64,000 nucleotides of DNA, taken from positions 1 through 64,000 of the forward strand of contig NZ_CAJFCN010000009.1 in the NCBI RefSeq assembly GCF_904063055.1. The letters run 5' to 3'. The notes beneath the pieces were generated by a model. The model did no database searches. It was not told the origin of the DNA and worked only from the letters and a program-made list of their open reading frames with translations. Positions 34,461-42,193 of the stretch are shown in pieces; position 1 is the stretch's first letter, and each line of letters opens with the position of its first letter. Made by a program: the position numbers and the translations under genes. Source of the stretch: Pseudomonas paracarnis. Lineage in GTDB: Bacteria; Pseudomonadota; Gammaproteobacteria; Pseudomonadales; Pseudomonadaceae.

Positions 34461-35813
34461 TTACACTACCAACGACAGCAACATGATGAAGATCAGCGCC
34501 ACGATCGACAGAATGGTCTCCATCGCCGTCCAGGTCTTGAACGTCTCGGCCACGGTCATGTTGAAGTACTGCTTGACCAGCCAGAACCCCGCATCGTTGA
34601 CGTGAGACAGGATCAACGAACCCGCGCCCGTCGCCAGTACCAGCAACTCGCGGTTAACCCCTGGGATCATGCCCACCACCGGCACCACAATGCCCGCGCC
34701 GGTAATGGTCGCAACCGTCGCCGAACCGGTGGCAATCCGAATCACCGCCGCCACCAGCCACGCCAGCAGGATCGGGTTGATCTGCGCGTTCACCGCCATA
34801 TGGCCGATCACGTCGCCCACGCCGCTGGTCACCAGCATCTGTTTGAAACCACCACCGGCACCGATGATCAGGATGATCGCGGCGGTCGGCGCAAGGCTGG
34901 CGTCGAGCAGCTTGAGGATCTGCTTGGAGTGGATGCCCTGACGATGGCCAAAGGTGTACAGCGACAACAGCAAAGCCAGCAACAGTGCGGTGATCGGGTG
35001 GCCGATCATGTCCATCCAGTTACGCACCACGTTGCCTTCAGCGAACGCGATGTCGGCAAAGGTTTTGAGTAGCATCAGGAACACCGGCAGCAGCACGGTG
35101 ACCAGGGTGATGCTGAAGCTTGGCAGCGACTTGTTATCGGTCTCGCGGGCCAGTTGGTCCACCAGTTCCTGGGACGGGTTGCCCGGGATGTACTTGGCGA
35201 TGAACGTACCGAAAATCGGGCCGGCGATGATGGCGGTCGGCAGCGCAACGATCAGACCGTACAGGATGGTCTTGCCGATATCGGCACCGAACACGCCGAT
35301 GGCCAGCAGCGGGCCCGGGTGCGGTGGCACCAGACCGTGCACCGCCGACAAACCGGCCAGCAGCGGGATACCGATCTTGATCAACGACACGCCGGTACGC
35401 CGGGCGACAATAAACACCAGCGGGATCAGCAATACAAAGCCGATCTCGAAGAACAGCGGGATGCCCACCAGGAACGCGGCGAACATCATGGCCCACTGGA
35501 CCTTCTCTTTGCCGAAGGCGCGGATCAGGGTCTGGGCGATCTGATCGGCACCGCCGGACTCGGCCATCATCTTGCCGAGCATCGTGCCCAGCGCGAGGAT
35601 GATGCCGACAAAGCCGAGCACCCCGCCGAAGCCGTCCTGGAACGCCTTGATGATCTTGTCCACGGGCATACCCGAGGTCAGGCCGAGGAAACCGGCCGCG
35701 ATGATCAGTGCGATGAACGGGTGCACCTTGAACTTGGTGATCAGTACGATCAACCCGATGATAGTGACTACTGCATCTAGCAGCAGGTAAGACTCGTGGG
35801 ACATGCCAAACAT
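34461..35813 (-). CDS. gntP: Gluconate:H+ symporter, GntP family
   Basis: A 450-residue membrane protein with 12 or more hydrophobic segments, GntP/GntU family. Family blocks include IGIPLLAGLSAVHGLVPPHP, GSATVATITGAGIVVP and LILSHVNDAGFWLVKQYF. It takes up gluconate with protons. The start at 35813 has GGAGAG upstream; a second ATG lies three codons in. It follows gntK on the same strand after 84 bp that contain a GATAGCGCTATC box, so it may be transcribed from its own GntR-controlled promoter. Confidence 0.93.
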   Translation of the reverse strand: MFGMSHESYLLLDAVVTIIGLIVLITKFKVHPFIALIIAAGFLGLTSGMPVDKIIKAFQDGFGGVLGFVGIILALGTMLGKMMAESGGADQIAQTLIRAFGKEKVQWAMMFAAFLVGIPLFFEIGFVLLIPLVFIVARRTGVSLIKIGIPLLAGLSAVHGLVPPHPGPLLAIGVFGADIGKTILYGLIVALPTAIIAGPIFGTFIAKYIPGNPSQELVDQLARETDNKSLPSFSITLVTVLLPVFLMLLKTFADIAFAEGNVVRNWMDMIGHPITALLLALLLSLYTFGHRQGIHSKQILKLLDASLAPTAAIILIIGAGGGFKQMLVTSGVGDVIGHMAVNAQINPILLAWLVAAVIRIATGSATVATITGAGIVVPVVGMIPGVNRELLVLATGAGSLILSHVNDAGFWLVKQYFNMTVAETFKTWTAMETILSIVALIFIMLLSLVV

Positions 35814-35870
35814 GGGGGGTCTCTCCTGTTTGTTGTTGTTATTAAAGCGGGTGTTGAACTTCCTGCCGGG

Positions 35871-35882
35871 GATAGCGCTATC
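35871..35882. promoter_or_regulatory. GntR box upstream of gntP
   Basis: GATAGCGCTATC is a perfect 12-bp palindrome and shares TAGCGCT with two other sites in this cluster. Confidence 0.7.
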
Positions 35883-35897
35883 TTTTCCGGCAAAAAA

Positions 35898-36431
35898 TTA
35901 ATGAGTAGGTTCAAAGCCGTGCTTGCGCCACCAGGTATTGGTCTGCTCGGCCAGCTCCTCGACGCTGTCTTCACTGGCGTTCAAGGCCAGGGTCAGCGGC
36001 TCGCCCTTGGGCGATTCAAGGGTGGCGAACTGGCTATCGATCAGGCTTGCCGGCATGAAATGGCCGGGGCGGTGAGACACGCGGTCGGCGGCGACTTCGC
36101 GGGTCAGTTCCAGGAAGACAAAACCCAGGCCCGGCGCGGCTTCGCGCAAGTGGTCACGGTATTTTTTCTTCAGGGCCGAACAGGTCAGTACAGGATGCTC
36201 GCCCGCTTTCAACGCGCGGCGCAGTTCATCGCACAGGATGTCGAGCCAGCCGGCGCGGTCGTCGTCGTTGAGGGGGTGGCCGGCGCTCATCTTTTCGATG
36301 TTCGCGGCGGGGTGAAAGCTGTCGCCTTCAATGGCAGTGGCGCCGTTAAGGGCGCACAGGGCTTGGCTGACGCTGGACTTGCCACAGCCGGAAACACCCA
36401 TGATGACCAGGGCGGTAACAGGTTGACTCAT
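35898..36431 (-). CDS. gntK: Gluconokinase
   Basis: A 177-residue kinase of the GntK/thermoresistant gluconokinase type that phosphorylates gluconate to 6-phosphogluconate, the entry point of the Entner-Doudoroff pathway. The P-loop is MGVSGCGKSSV at about 12-21. Other markers are IEGDSFHPAANIEKMSAGHP and TCSALKKKYRDHLR. Length is normal. It is followed by gntP and faces gntR with GntR boxes on both sides of the gap. Confidence 0.94.
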   Translation of the reverse strand: MSQPVTALVIMGVSGCGKSSVSQALCALNGATAIEGDSFHPAANIEKMSAGHPLNDDDRAGWLDILCDELRRALKAGEHPVLTCSALKKKYRDHLREAAPGLGFVFLELTREVAADRVSHRPGHFMPASLIDSQFATLESPKGEPLTLALNASEDSVEELAEQTNTWWRKHGFEPTH

Positions 36432-36450
36432 GAAACACCTCAGGACGCAG

Positions 36451-36460
36451 ATAGCGCTAC
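36451..36460. promoter_or_regulatory. GntR box upstream of gntK
   Basis: ATAGCGCTAC, read on the minus strand AAAGGTAGCGCTAT, lies 20 bp before gntK. Confidence 0.65.
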
Positions 36461-36613
36461 CTTTGCATAGCGTAAGGCTAGTGCAAAAACAGGCTTTTCC
36501 CGCGCCGACTTGTCATTTTTATGGAGTGACGCGTGCATCCGTTCCAACAGATTGACTTCAAGAGCTGGACAGGATCAGGCAACCCTTTATCCAAGAATTT
36601 GCAGCCCTTTGGA

Positions 36614-36629
36614 GACAGCGCTACCTTAG
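36614..36629. promoter_or_regulatory. GntR box upstream of gntR
   Basis: Minus-strand ACTAAGGTAGCGCT fits the AC-N-AAG-N-TAGCGCT operator that I recall for Pseudomonas GntR. It is 31 bp before the regulator gene, which suits autorepression. Confidence 0.65.
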
Positions 36630-36659
36630 TGCCTCGATTTTTGTTTGGCAAGCTGCCTG

Positions 36660-37688
36660 ATGACCTCTAAGAACGATAAAAATACCCGCACGACGGGTCG
36701 CCCCACCTTGAACGAAGTCGCCCGCCTGGCTGGCGTCAGTCCGATTACCGCCTCCCGTGCTTTGCGCGGTATCAGCACGGTCGCCACGGAGCTGGTAGAA
36801 AAGGTGCAACAGGCCGCCGCCGAACTGAGCTACGTGGTCAACCCCGCCGCCCGCGCCCTGGCCTCGGCGCAGAGCCATTCGGTGGTGGTGCTGGTGCCGT
36901 CACTGTCCAACCTGCTGTTTATCGAAACCCTGGAAGCTATTCATCAGGTACTGCGGCCCAAGGGCTTTGAAGTACTGATCGGCAACTCCCATTATTCGCG
37001 CGATGAAGAAGAAGACCTGCTGCGCAACTACATGGCCTATCAGCCGCGGGGATTGCTGCTGACCGGGTTTGACCGCACCGAAAGCGCGCGACGAATGGTC
37101 GAGGCCAGCAATGTGCCCTGTGTGTACATGATGGATCTGGACCCTAATGCCGGGGTGAACTGCGTGGGCTTCTCGCAACTGGCCGCTGGCGAGACCGCGG
37201 CGGCGCACTTGCTGTCCCGGGGGCGCAAGCGCCTGGCCTATATCGGCGCGCAGTTGGATCAGCGCACGTTGTTGCGCGGCGAAGGTTTCCGCCGCGCCTT
37301 GCAGCAGGCGGGCATGTACGACCCGGCGCTGGAGCTTTTGACACCACGTCCCTCCTCCGTGGGCCTGGGCGGCGAACTGTTCCTGCAATTGCTGGCAGCG
37401 CATCCGGATGTGGATGCGATCTTCTTCGGCAACGACGACCTGGCCCAGGGCGCCCTGCTCGAAGCCCTGCGCCATGGCATCAAGGTGCCTGAACGTGTGG
37501 CGGTGCTGGGCTTCAACGACCTGCCCGCTTCCTCATTCATGGTGCCGCGCCTGAGTAGCATCAGCACGCCACGGGAAGCCATCGGGCGTCGGGCGGCGGA
37601 GCATTTGCTGACGATCATGGCGGGCAACAAGGTGGCCAAGCCAGTGGTGGATATGGGGTTTGAGTTGCAGGTGCGCGAGAGCACCTGA
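36660..37688 (+). CDS. gntR: LacI-family repressor of gluconate genes
   Basis: A 342-residue LacI/GalR-type repressor. The helix-turn-helix and hinge are PTLNEVARLAGVSPITASRA at about 16-35 with LRGISTVATELVEKVQQAAA behind; the sugar-binding core follows (SVVVLVPSLSNLLFIETLEA). The start ATG at 36660 is used. It is divergent from gntK, and three TAGCGCT boxes are placed before gntR, gntK and gntP, so it is the gluconate-responsive repressor of the set. Confidence 0.92.
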   Translation: MTSKNDKNTRTTGRPTLNEVARLAGVSPITASRALRGISTVATELVEKVQQAAAELSYVVNPAARALASAQSHSVVVLVPSLSNLLFIETLEAIHQVLRPKGFEVLIGNSHYSRDEEEDLLRNYMAYQPRGLLLTGFDRTESARRMVEASNVPCVYMMDLDPNAGVNCVGFSQLAAGETAAAHLLSRGRKRLAYIGAQLDQRTLLRGEGFRRALQQAGMYDPALELLTPRPSSVGLGGELFLQLLAAHPDVDAIFFGNDDLAQGALLEALRHGIKVPERVAVLGFNDLPASSFMVPRLSSISTPREAIGRRAAEHLLTIMAGNKVAKPVVDMGFELQVREST

Positions 37689-37710
37689 ACGTCGAGCTGA
37701 ACGCACACAA

Positions 37711-37744
37711 TGTGGGAGCAGGCAAGCCAGCTCCCACCTTTTTC
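37711..37744 (+). terminator. Collapsed REP acting as likely terminator of gntR
   Basis: GTGGGAGC and GCTCCCAC form an 8-bp stem around AGGCAAGCCA and lead into a short T run. It looks like a REP doublet whose middle has been deleted. Confidence 0.6.
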
Positions 37745-37774
37745 TACCGTGCCCACTTGATAGGTAGGACAGCC

Positions 37775-38061
37775 GTAGGAAGCGGCTTACATTGCAGTAA
37801 GCGCCTTGCTCCGCTGCCTACGCTTACGTCAGAATCCGCCGGCTTGTGCGCCTCGGTGACGGTCTCTAAGGTTTGCCGGTCGCTGAATTTCTCGGTGATC
37901 GGGTTTAGTAGCCCGAGTTTGGTCACTCTAAGTGCATAAGCCTGCCCGCGTTAATGGCGGCTGTGCGTAGGGCACTTTCGGGTGCGCCGGCTTTGAGTGT
38001 CCACCGGTCTACTAACCTGCGTACAGCTGCCACCCTCGTTTAGTAGCGATACGGCGGCAGC
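37775..38061 (+). ncRNA. Structured leader before the DUF6124-like gene
   Basis: This stretch has several strong foldbacks. 37775-37785 (GTAGGAAGCGG) pairs with 37811-37821 (CCGCTGCCTAC) with one mismatch, with an inner GCTTAC/GTAAGC hairpin. 38026-38034 pairs with 38053-38061 around an 18-nt loop. GTTTAGTAGC occurs twice (37903-37912 and 38038-38047) and flanks CTACTAA at 38009-38015, which can pair with either copy. No protein is evident. It ends 18 bp before the ATG at 38080. It could be a cis-acting leader, a small RNA or a mobile structured repeat. Confidence 0.45.
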
Positions 38062-38079
38062 CCATTCCAGGATGCTCTG

Positions 38080-38319
38080 ATGATCAAAAAAATCGATCCG
38101 CCGCTAACCACCCTCTTCACGCTCATCCCCGATGTTTCCACTGAAACCCTGCTGGCCAACAGCTACGAAACCGTCTGCTCCGTCAGCACCTTACTTCTCG
38201 ACCTGTCCGATGACCTCACCGGCAAACACCGTGATGTGGCCCTGGCCATTCATCAATTGAGCGAGCTGAGCGTATTGCTGGTGGGCAAGGCCATGGACCA
38301 GCACACACCACGCTGCTGA
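38080..38319 (+). CDS. Small protein, DUF6124/DUF3077-like
   Basis: A 79-residue protein. The core LFTLIPDVSTETLLANSYET then DVALAIHQLSELSVLLVGKA resembles a small Pseudomonas family (DUF6124, related to DUF3077) that is present in many copies per genome with unknown role. It is shorter than the members I remember, lacking the Pro-rich start. It is preceded by a long structured leader and followed by a REP doublet. There is no signal peptide. Confidence 0.65.
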   Translation: MIKKIDPPLTTLFTLIPDVSTETLLANSYETVCSVSTLLLDLSDDLTGKHRDVALAIHQLSELSVLLVGKAMDQHTPRC

Positions 38320-38335
38320 GGCAATCCACGATCCC

Positions 38336-38425
38336 TGTGGGAGCTGGCTTGCCTGCGATAGCGGCGTATCAGGCAGTACCTTCATTGACTGACACAGCGC
38401 TATCGCAGGCAAGCCAGCTCCCACA
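38336..38425. repeat. REP doublet (REPIN-like)
   Basis: Inverted REP arms with an intact GCTATCGCAGG boundary, between the DUF6124-like gene and the GST gene. Confidence 0.9.
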
Positions 38426-38509
38426 TTTTCGACCGGGCCCGCTTCACACCCTCGCCGCTGTGCCCGGCGCCTGCTAGATTGGTCATTCTCCAAATGCCAG
38501 GGAAGCACC

Positions 38510-39142
38510 ATGGGCCATTCACTGAAAATTTTGGGTCGCACCTCCTCCATTAACGTGCGCAAAGTACTCTGGACCTGCCAAGAACTGGGCATCGACTACG
38601 TGCGTGAGGACTGGGGCATCGGCTTCAAGCCCACCCAGTCCCCCGAGTTCCTCGCCTTGAACCCCAACGCGCAGGTGCCGGTGCTGATCGACGACCATGG
38701 CGTGCTGTGGGAGTCCAATACCATCTGTCGCTACCTTGTCGGCCTTTATCAGCGCCATGACTTGCTACCCGTTGAGCCTGCCTTGCGTGCACGGGTTGAA
38801 CAGTGGATGGACTGGCAGGCCACCGAACTCAATCCTTCATGGGGCTATGTGTTCAACGCACTGGTGCGTAAGAACCCGGACTATCAGGACCCGCAACGCA
38901 TCCAGGCGGGCGTGCAGGCCTGGAATGACAAGATGGCCTTGCTGGAACAACAGTTGACCCAGACCGGCGCCTACGTCGCGGGCGAAGAGTTCACCCTCGC
39001 TGACATCTTGATAGGTCTTTCGGTGCATCGGTGGCAGATGACACCCATGGAGCGGCCACCCTACCCCGCCATCGCGGCGTATTACCAACGCCTCAGCCAG
39101 CATGCCGGCTTCAAGACCTTCGCCCTCGACGGCCATGACTGA
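38510..39142 (+). CDS. Glutathione S-transferase
   Basis: A 210-residue cytosolic GST. The thioredoxin-like domain (1-80) has the start MGHSLKILGRTSSINVRKVL with Ser/Asn at the glutathione site, the cis-Pro in NPNAQVPVLIDD and the ES in LWESNTICRYL. The helical domain follows (TLADILIGLSVHRW). The pattern is closest to the GstB-like bacterial group. The substrate is unknown. It is a single gene. Confidence 0.9.
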   Translation: MGHSLKILGRTSSINVRKVLWTCQELGIDYVREDWGIGFKPTQSPEFLALNPNAQVPVLIDDHGVLWESNTICRYLVGLYQRHDLLPVEPALRARVEQWMDWQATELNPSWGYVFNALVRKNPDYQDPQRIQAGVQAWNDKMALLEQQLTQTGAYVAGEEFTLADILIGLSVHRWQMTPMERPPYPAIAAYYQRLSQHAGFKTFALDGHD

Positions 39143-39200
39143 GCGAGCTATTGGGCCTCAGGCCGATGGTCATCACCATCGGTCTGAAAACCACCACCAC

Positions 39201-39220
39201 CTGTCATATTTGACAGTAGA
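39201..39220. promoter_or_regulatory. Shared palindromic site 1
   Basis: CTGTCA-TATT-TGACAG is a 6-bp-arm dyad. Its right half TTGACAGTAGA (39210-39220) is identical over 11 bp to the site at 41404. It ends 77 bp before the next ATG. Confidence 0.6.
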
Positions 39221-39297
39221 CCTGTTTTTCATCTTCACCTATTCATAAGCCAGAGCAAGGCAATGCCTCGCTCATCCCTGAATATGGAGAAGCGGCC

Positions 39298-39717
39298 ATG
39301 AGCAAGAAGATCGGTGAGAACGACAAAATTTCCGGCGTAATCGATGGGTGGAACTTCCCATTTGAAACGTCTTACGTCGCCCATTTGAACGGAGAGTCAA
39401 ATTTCAATTCGACCGTTGGAATCATGTCCGGATCTGGCTTGATAAAAATGAGCATCGACCAAAATATCAAGGAAGGTGAGACCTACGACATCGGTGCAAC
39501 TGAAAGTGATAAAAAAGTACGACTTGAGTTTGACGACACGCGACAAGGTCAGCCAGGCAATTATATGGCAACCAGTGGCAAATTCGCCGTATTGCAACTG
39601 CAAGGCAATACTCTGTTAGCGTCCCTCGAATTTGAAGCGCAAAACGCGCAAGACCCTCAAAAGAAGATGAGCTTCACCCAAGGCGCTTATAAGGTTGAGG
39701 ACTTCAAGCACGTCTAG
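39298..39717 (+). CDS. Hypothetical small beta-rich protein A
   Basis: A 139-residue protein that I do not recognise. It has no signal peptide and no membrane segment, and alternates polar and hydrophobic residues as in a beta barrel. Base composition is visibly richer in A/T than the neighbours. Its second half (YMATSGKFAV...GNTLLASLEFEAQNA...MSFTQGAYKVE) lines up with the protein at 41494-41916 at similar positions. Both genes sit behind the same palindrome. The ATG has GGAGAAG upstream. It may be recently acquired. Confidence 0.6.
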   Translation: MSKKIGENDKISGVIDGWNFPFETSYVAHLNGESNFNSTVGIMSGSGLIKMSIDQNIKEGETYDIGATESDKKVRLEFDDTRQGQPGNYMATSGKFAVLQLQGNTLLASLEFEAQNAQDPQKKMSFTQGAYKVEDFKHV

Positions 39718-39935
39718 AACATCCACGCAGCGGGAGGGCCCCACTCCCGCCAGAAGCTGCCTGCCGATAGCAACCTTCGGCAGGACAGCTTTCAGGCCCT
39801 CGAACCATAAACGTCCGAAACAGCGGCACCACGCGCAATTAATCGGCGAATGTACGGCCCATTTCCGGCAACTTAACAAGCACCCATTTCCGTTAGGAAG
39901 CTAAGATTCCAGGTGACTGCCTATGGAATTTGCTC

Positions 39936-41351
39936 ATGCCCACACTCCCCGCCTCCACCACAGACACCCTCGCCTCTCTGCGCGCCGCCCACATCAGCGC
40001 CCGCATCGACCGCCTGCCCGCCGTCGCCACTATTTGGCGCCTGGTGGCGTTGCTCTCCATCGGCGGCTTTTTCGAGCTGTATGACTTGTTCCAAACCGCC
40101 TATATCAGCCCTGGCCTGATCAGCGACGGAATTTTTCATACCGGCAGCGAAGGTGTTTTCGGCTTCTCGGACCAGGCCGCTTTCGCCTCGGCCACATTCC
40201 TGGGCCTGTTCCTCGGCGCCAGCCTGCTCAGCCCCATCGCCGACCGCTTCGGGCGACGCGCGATCTTCACCTTTGCGCTGGTCTGGTACACGGTGGCAAC
40301 GGTGCTGATGGGCATTCAGACCTCGGCCGTGGGCATTATCTGCATGCGCTTTCTGGTGGGCATTGGCCTTGGCATCGAACTGGTGACCATCGATGCCTAT
40401 CTCTCGGAACTGGTACCTAAGCGCATGCGCAGTTCGGCGTTTGCCTTTGCATTTTTTATCCAGTTTCTGTCGGTACCGGCTGTGGCCTTGATGTCGTGGT
40501 GGCTGGTGCCACAGGCGCCGTTCGGTATCGCGGGCTGGCGCTGGGTGGTGCTCTCAAGTGCAGTGTTTGCGCTGTTTATCTGGCAACTGCGCAAGCGCCT
40601 GCCGGAGTCACCGCGCTGGCTTGCACAAAAGGGACGCTTCGAAGAGGCCGACACGATCCTGAACAACCTGGAGGCACGCTGCCAAAAGGATCATGGCAAG
40701 CCGCTGGACGAACCGGACCCCGAAGCCATCAGCGTGCAGGGCAATGGCCGTTTCGCCGATATCTGGCAGCCGCCCTACCGGCGACGCGCCTTGATGCTGA
40801 TCGTGTTCCATGTATTCCAGGCCATCGGCTTCTTCGGCTTTGGCAACTGGCTGCCGGCCTTGCTCTCGGGCCAGGGTGTCAGCGTGACCCACAGCCTGCT
40901 CTACGCCTTTATCATCACCCTCGCCTACCCGCTGGGCCCGCTGCTGTTCGTCAAGGTGGCCAACCGCTTTGAGAACAAATGGCAAATTGTCGGCTCGGCC
41001 ATGGGTGCAGTGATCTTCGGCAGCCTGTTTGCCCTGCAAACCACAGCGTTAGGGCTGATTTTCTGCGGGGTGATGATCACCTTCTGCAATGCCTGGCTGA
41101 GCTTCAGTTATCACTCCTATCAGAGCGAATTGTTCCCCACCAATATCCGTGCGCGAGCGGTCGGGTTCTGTTATTCGTTCAGCCGTTTGTCCACGGTGTT
41201 CAGTAGCCTGTTGATCGGCTTTATCCTAGAGCACCTTGGCACGCCGGGGGTGTTGGCGTTTATCGCCAGCAGCATGTTGATCGTGATGATTACCATCAGT
41301 TGGTTCGGGCCGCGTACGCGTAATCTGGCATTGGAAAATATCGCCCATTGA
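39936..41351 (+). CDS. MFS transporter, sugar-porter/NiaP-like
   Basis: A 471-residue MFS protein with 12 predicted segments. The GFFELYDLFQTAYISPGL opening and the motif DRFGRRAIFTFALVWYT are typical of the aromatic acid/nicotinate/sugar-porter branch; RLPESPRWLAQKGRFEEA is the PESPRW motif after segment 6. It probably imports an organic acid or similar metabolite with protons. The ATG at 39936 is chosen over a TTG two codons before. It lies between two related small genes of unknown role, all on the same strand. Confidence 0.87.
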   Translation: MPTLPASTTDTLASLRAAHISARIDRLPAVATIWRLVALLSIGGFFELYDLFQTAYISPGLISDGIFHTGSEGVFGFSDQAAFASATFLGLFLGASLLSPIADRFGRRAIFTFALVWYTVATVLMGIQTSAVGIICMRFLVGIGLGIELVTIDAYLSELVPKRMRSSAFAFAFFIQFLSVPAVALMSWWLVPQAPFGIAGWRWVVLSSAVFALFIWQLRKRLPESPRWLAQKGRFEEADTILNNLEARCQKDHGKPLDEPDPEAISVQGNGRFADIWQPPYRRRALMLIVFHVFQAIGFFGFGNWLPALLSGQGVSVTHSLLYAFIITLAYPLGPLLFVKVANRFENKWQIVGSAMGAVIFGSLFALQTTALGLIFCGVMITFCNAWLSFSYHSYQSELFPTNIRARAVGFCYSFSRLSTVFSSLLIGFILEHLGTPGVLAFIASSMLIVMITISWFGPRTRNLALENIAH

Positions 41352-41390
41352 CCACCGTCGGCGCTCGATACCGTCCGTCAGCGGAGTGAC

Positions 41391-41414
41391 TCTACTGTCA
41401 ACTTTGACAGTAGA
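41391..41414. promoter_or_regulatory. Shared palindromic site 2
   Basis: Perfect 24-bp palindrome: TCTACTGTCAA, 2 bp, TTGACAGTAGA. Its right half matches site 1 at 39210-39220 exactly. The distance to the next ATG is 79 bp, almost the same as at site 1. Confidence 0.68.
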
Positions 41415-41493
41415 TCGCAACGCCTCAGGCGGTTCTACTGATAATCAGGCGTTCCCGTGGTGGGCCGCCATTGGAAGGTAACCCGGATTGAAC

Positions 41494-41916
41494 ATGGAAC
41501 AGAGCGAACACGCCTCGGCAGGATGGCTTAAATCCACAGGCTTCGAAGGTGAAATAGATACCAGCAACGTCGTATATCGCGAATCCAGTCCCGGACGCTG
41601 GATCACTCTGGATGGACGCCAGCCCAGCCAGGGTGGCGACTTTATCGGCATTCAAATCGACTTTCCCAAGGATCAGCCCCCAGGTCCGATCACCGTGCCT
41701 CAACCTTGGCCAAAAGACGTTAACGTCAGCTATTTCCGACAAACAGTCTTCGGCCATCGCACCTCCTACCGTGCAAAAAGCGGCACGCTTGACTTGCGCA
41801 CCTATGACGGGAATACAGGCTCTGCAGCCGGCACTTTCGAAATCACTGCTGAGGTCGAAGGCACGGACCGTTCGTTCAAAGGCTCGTTTGATATTCGCAC
41901 CGTAAAAAACAGCTAG
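41494..41916 (+). CDS. Hypothetical small beta-rich protein B
   Basis: A 140-residue soluble protein, not recognised. It is rich in Gly, Ser, Thr and aromatic residues with strand-like alternation, and ends YRAKSGTLDLRTYDGNTGSA, GTFEITAEVEG and FKGSFDIRT, similar in layout to protein A at 39298. An in-frame TTG at 41488 lies at the better distance (9 bp) from GGAAGG, so the true start could be six bases earlier. The same 24-bp type of palindrome stands before both genes. It has no obvious secretion signal. Confidence 0.6.
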   Translation: MEQSEHASAGWLKSTGFEGEIDTSNVVYRESSPGRWITLDGRQPSQGGDFIGIQIDFPKDQPPGPITVPQPWPKDVNVSYFRQTVFGHRTSYRAKSGTLDLRTYDGNTGSAAGTFEITAEVEGTDRSFKGSFDIRTVKNS

Positions 41917-41922
41917 CCAGCG

Positions 41923-42108
41923 GCAACGATTGGTCTCTATACGGTCATCGCTTGCCGCCTGAAGCGCCCGCCTACCCGCCGCTACATTGACGAGGCCTTT
42001 GCCAAGGAAGTATCCGAACGCCTCCAGCAGCAGCAACAGCAGCAGGTAGCGGCGAAGACGGCTGACCCACAGGCGCAGGCCGTGAAAGAAACCCTGGCTG
42101 CGATCTAG
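41923..42108 (+). pseudogene. Possible gene remnant with Gln run
   Basis: An open stretch without any ATG, GTG or TTG near its front reads, among others, RRYIDEAFAKEVSERLQQQQ, and ends in a TAG at 42106-42108. The charged, helical composition looks coding, and it is in frame with protein B beyond that gene's stop. It may be the tail of a lost gene. No family is recognised. Confidence 0.3.
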
Positions 42109-42122
42109 TCGCGCAGGGAATC

Positions 42123-42158
42123 CAAATGTGGGAGGGGGCAAGCCCCCTCCCACATTTG
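42123..42158. repeat. Single REP palindrome, GGGGG type
   Basis: Perfect 17-bp arms (CAAATGTGGGAGGGGGC and its complement) around AA. This is a second sequence class of REP. It may also end transcripts of the converging genes. Confidence 0.85.
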
Positions 42159-42193
42159 AATATTCTTTCGCAGGGTATCAGCGCAGGTTTCAA

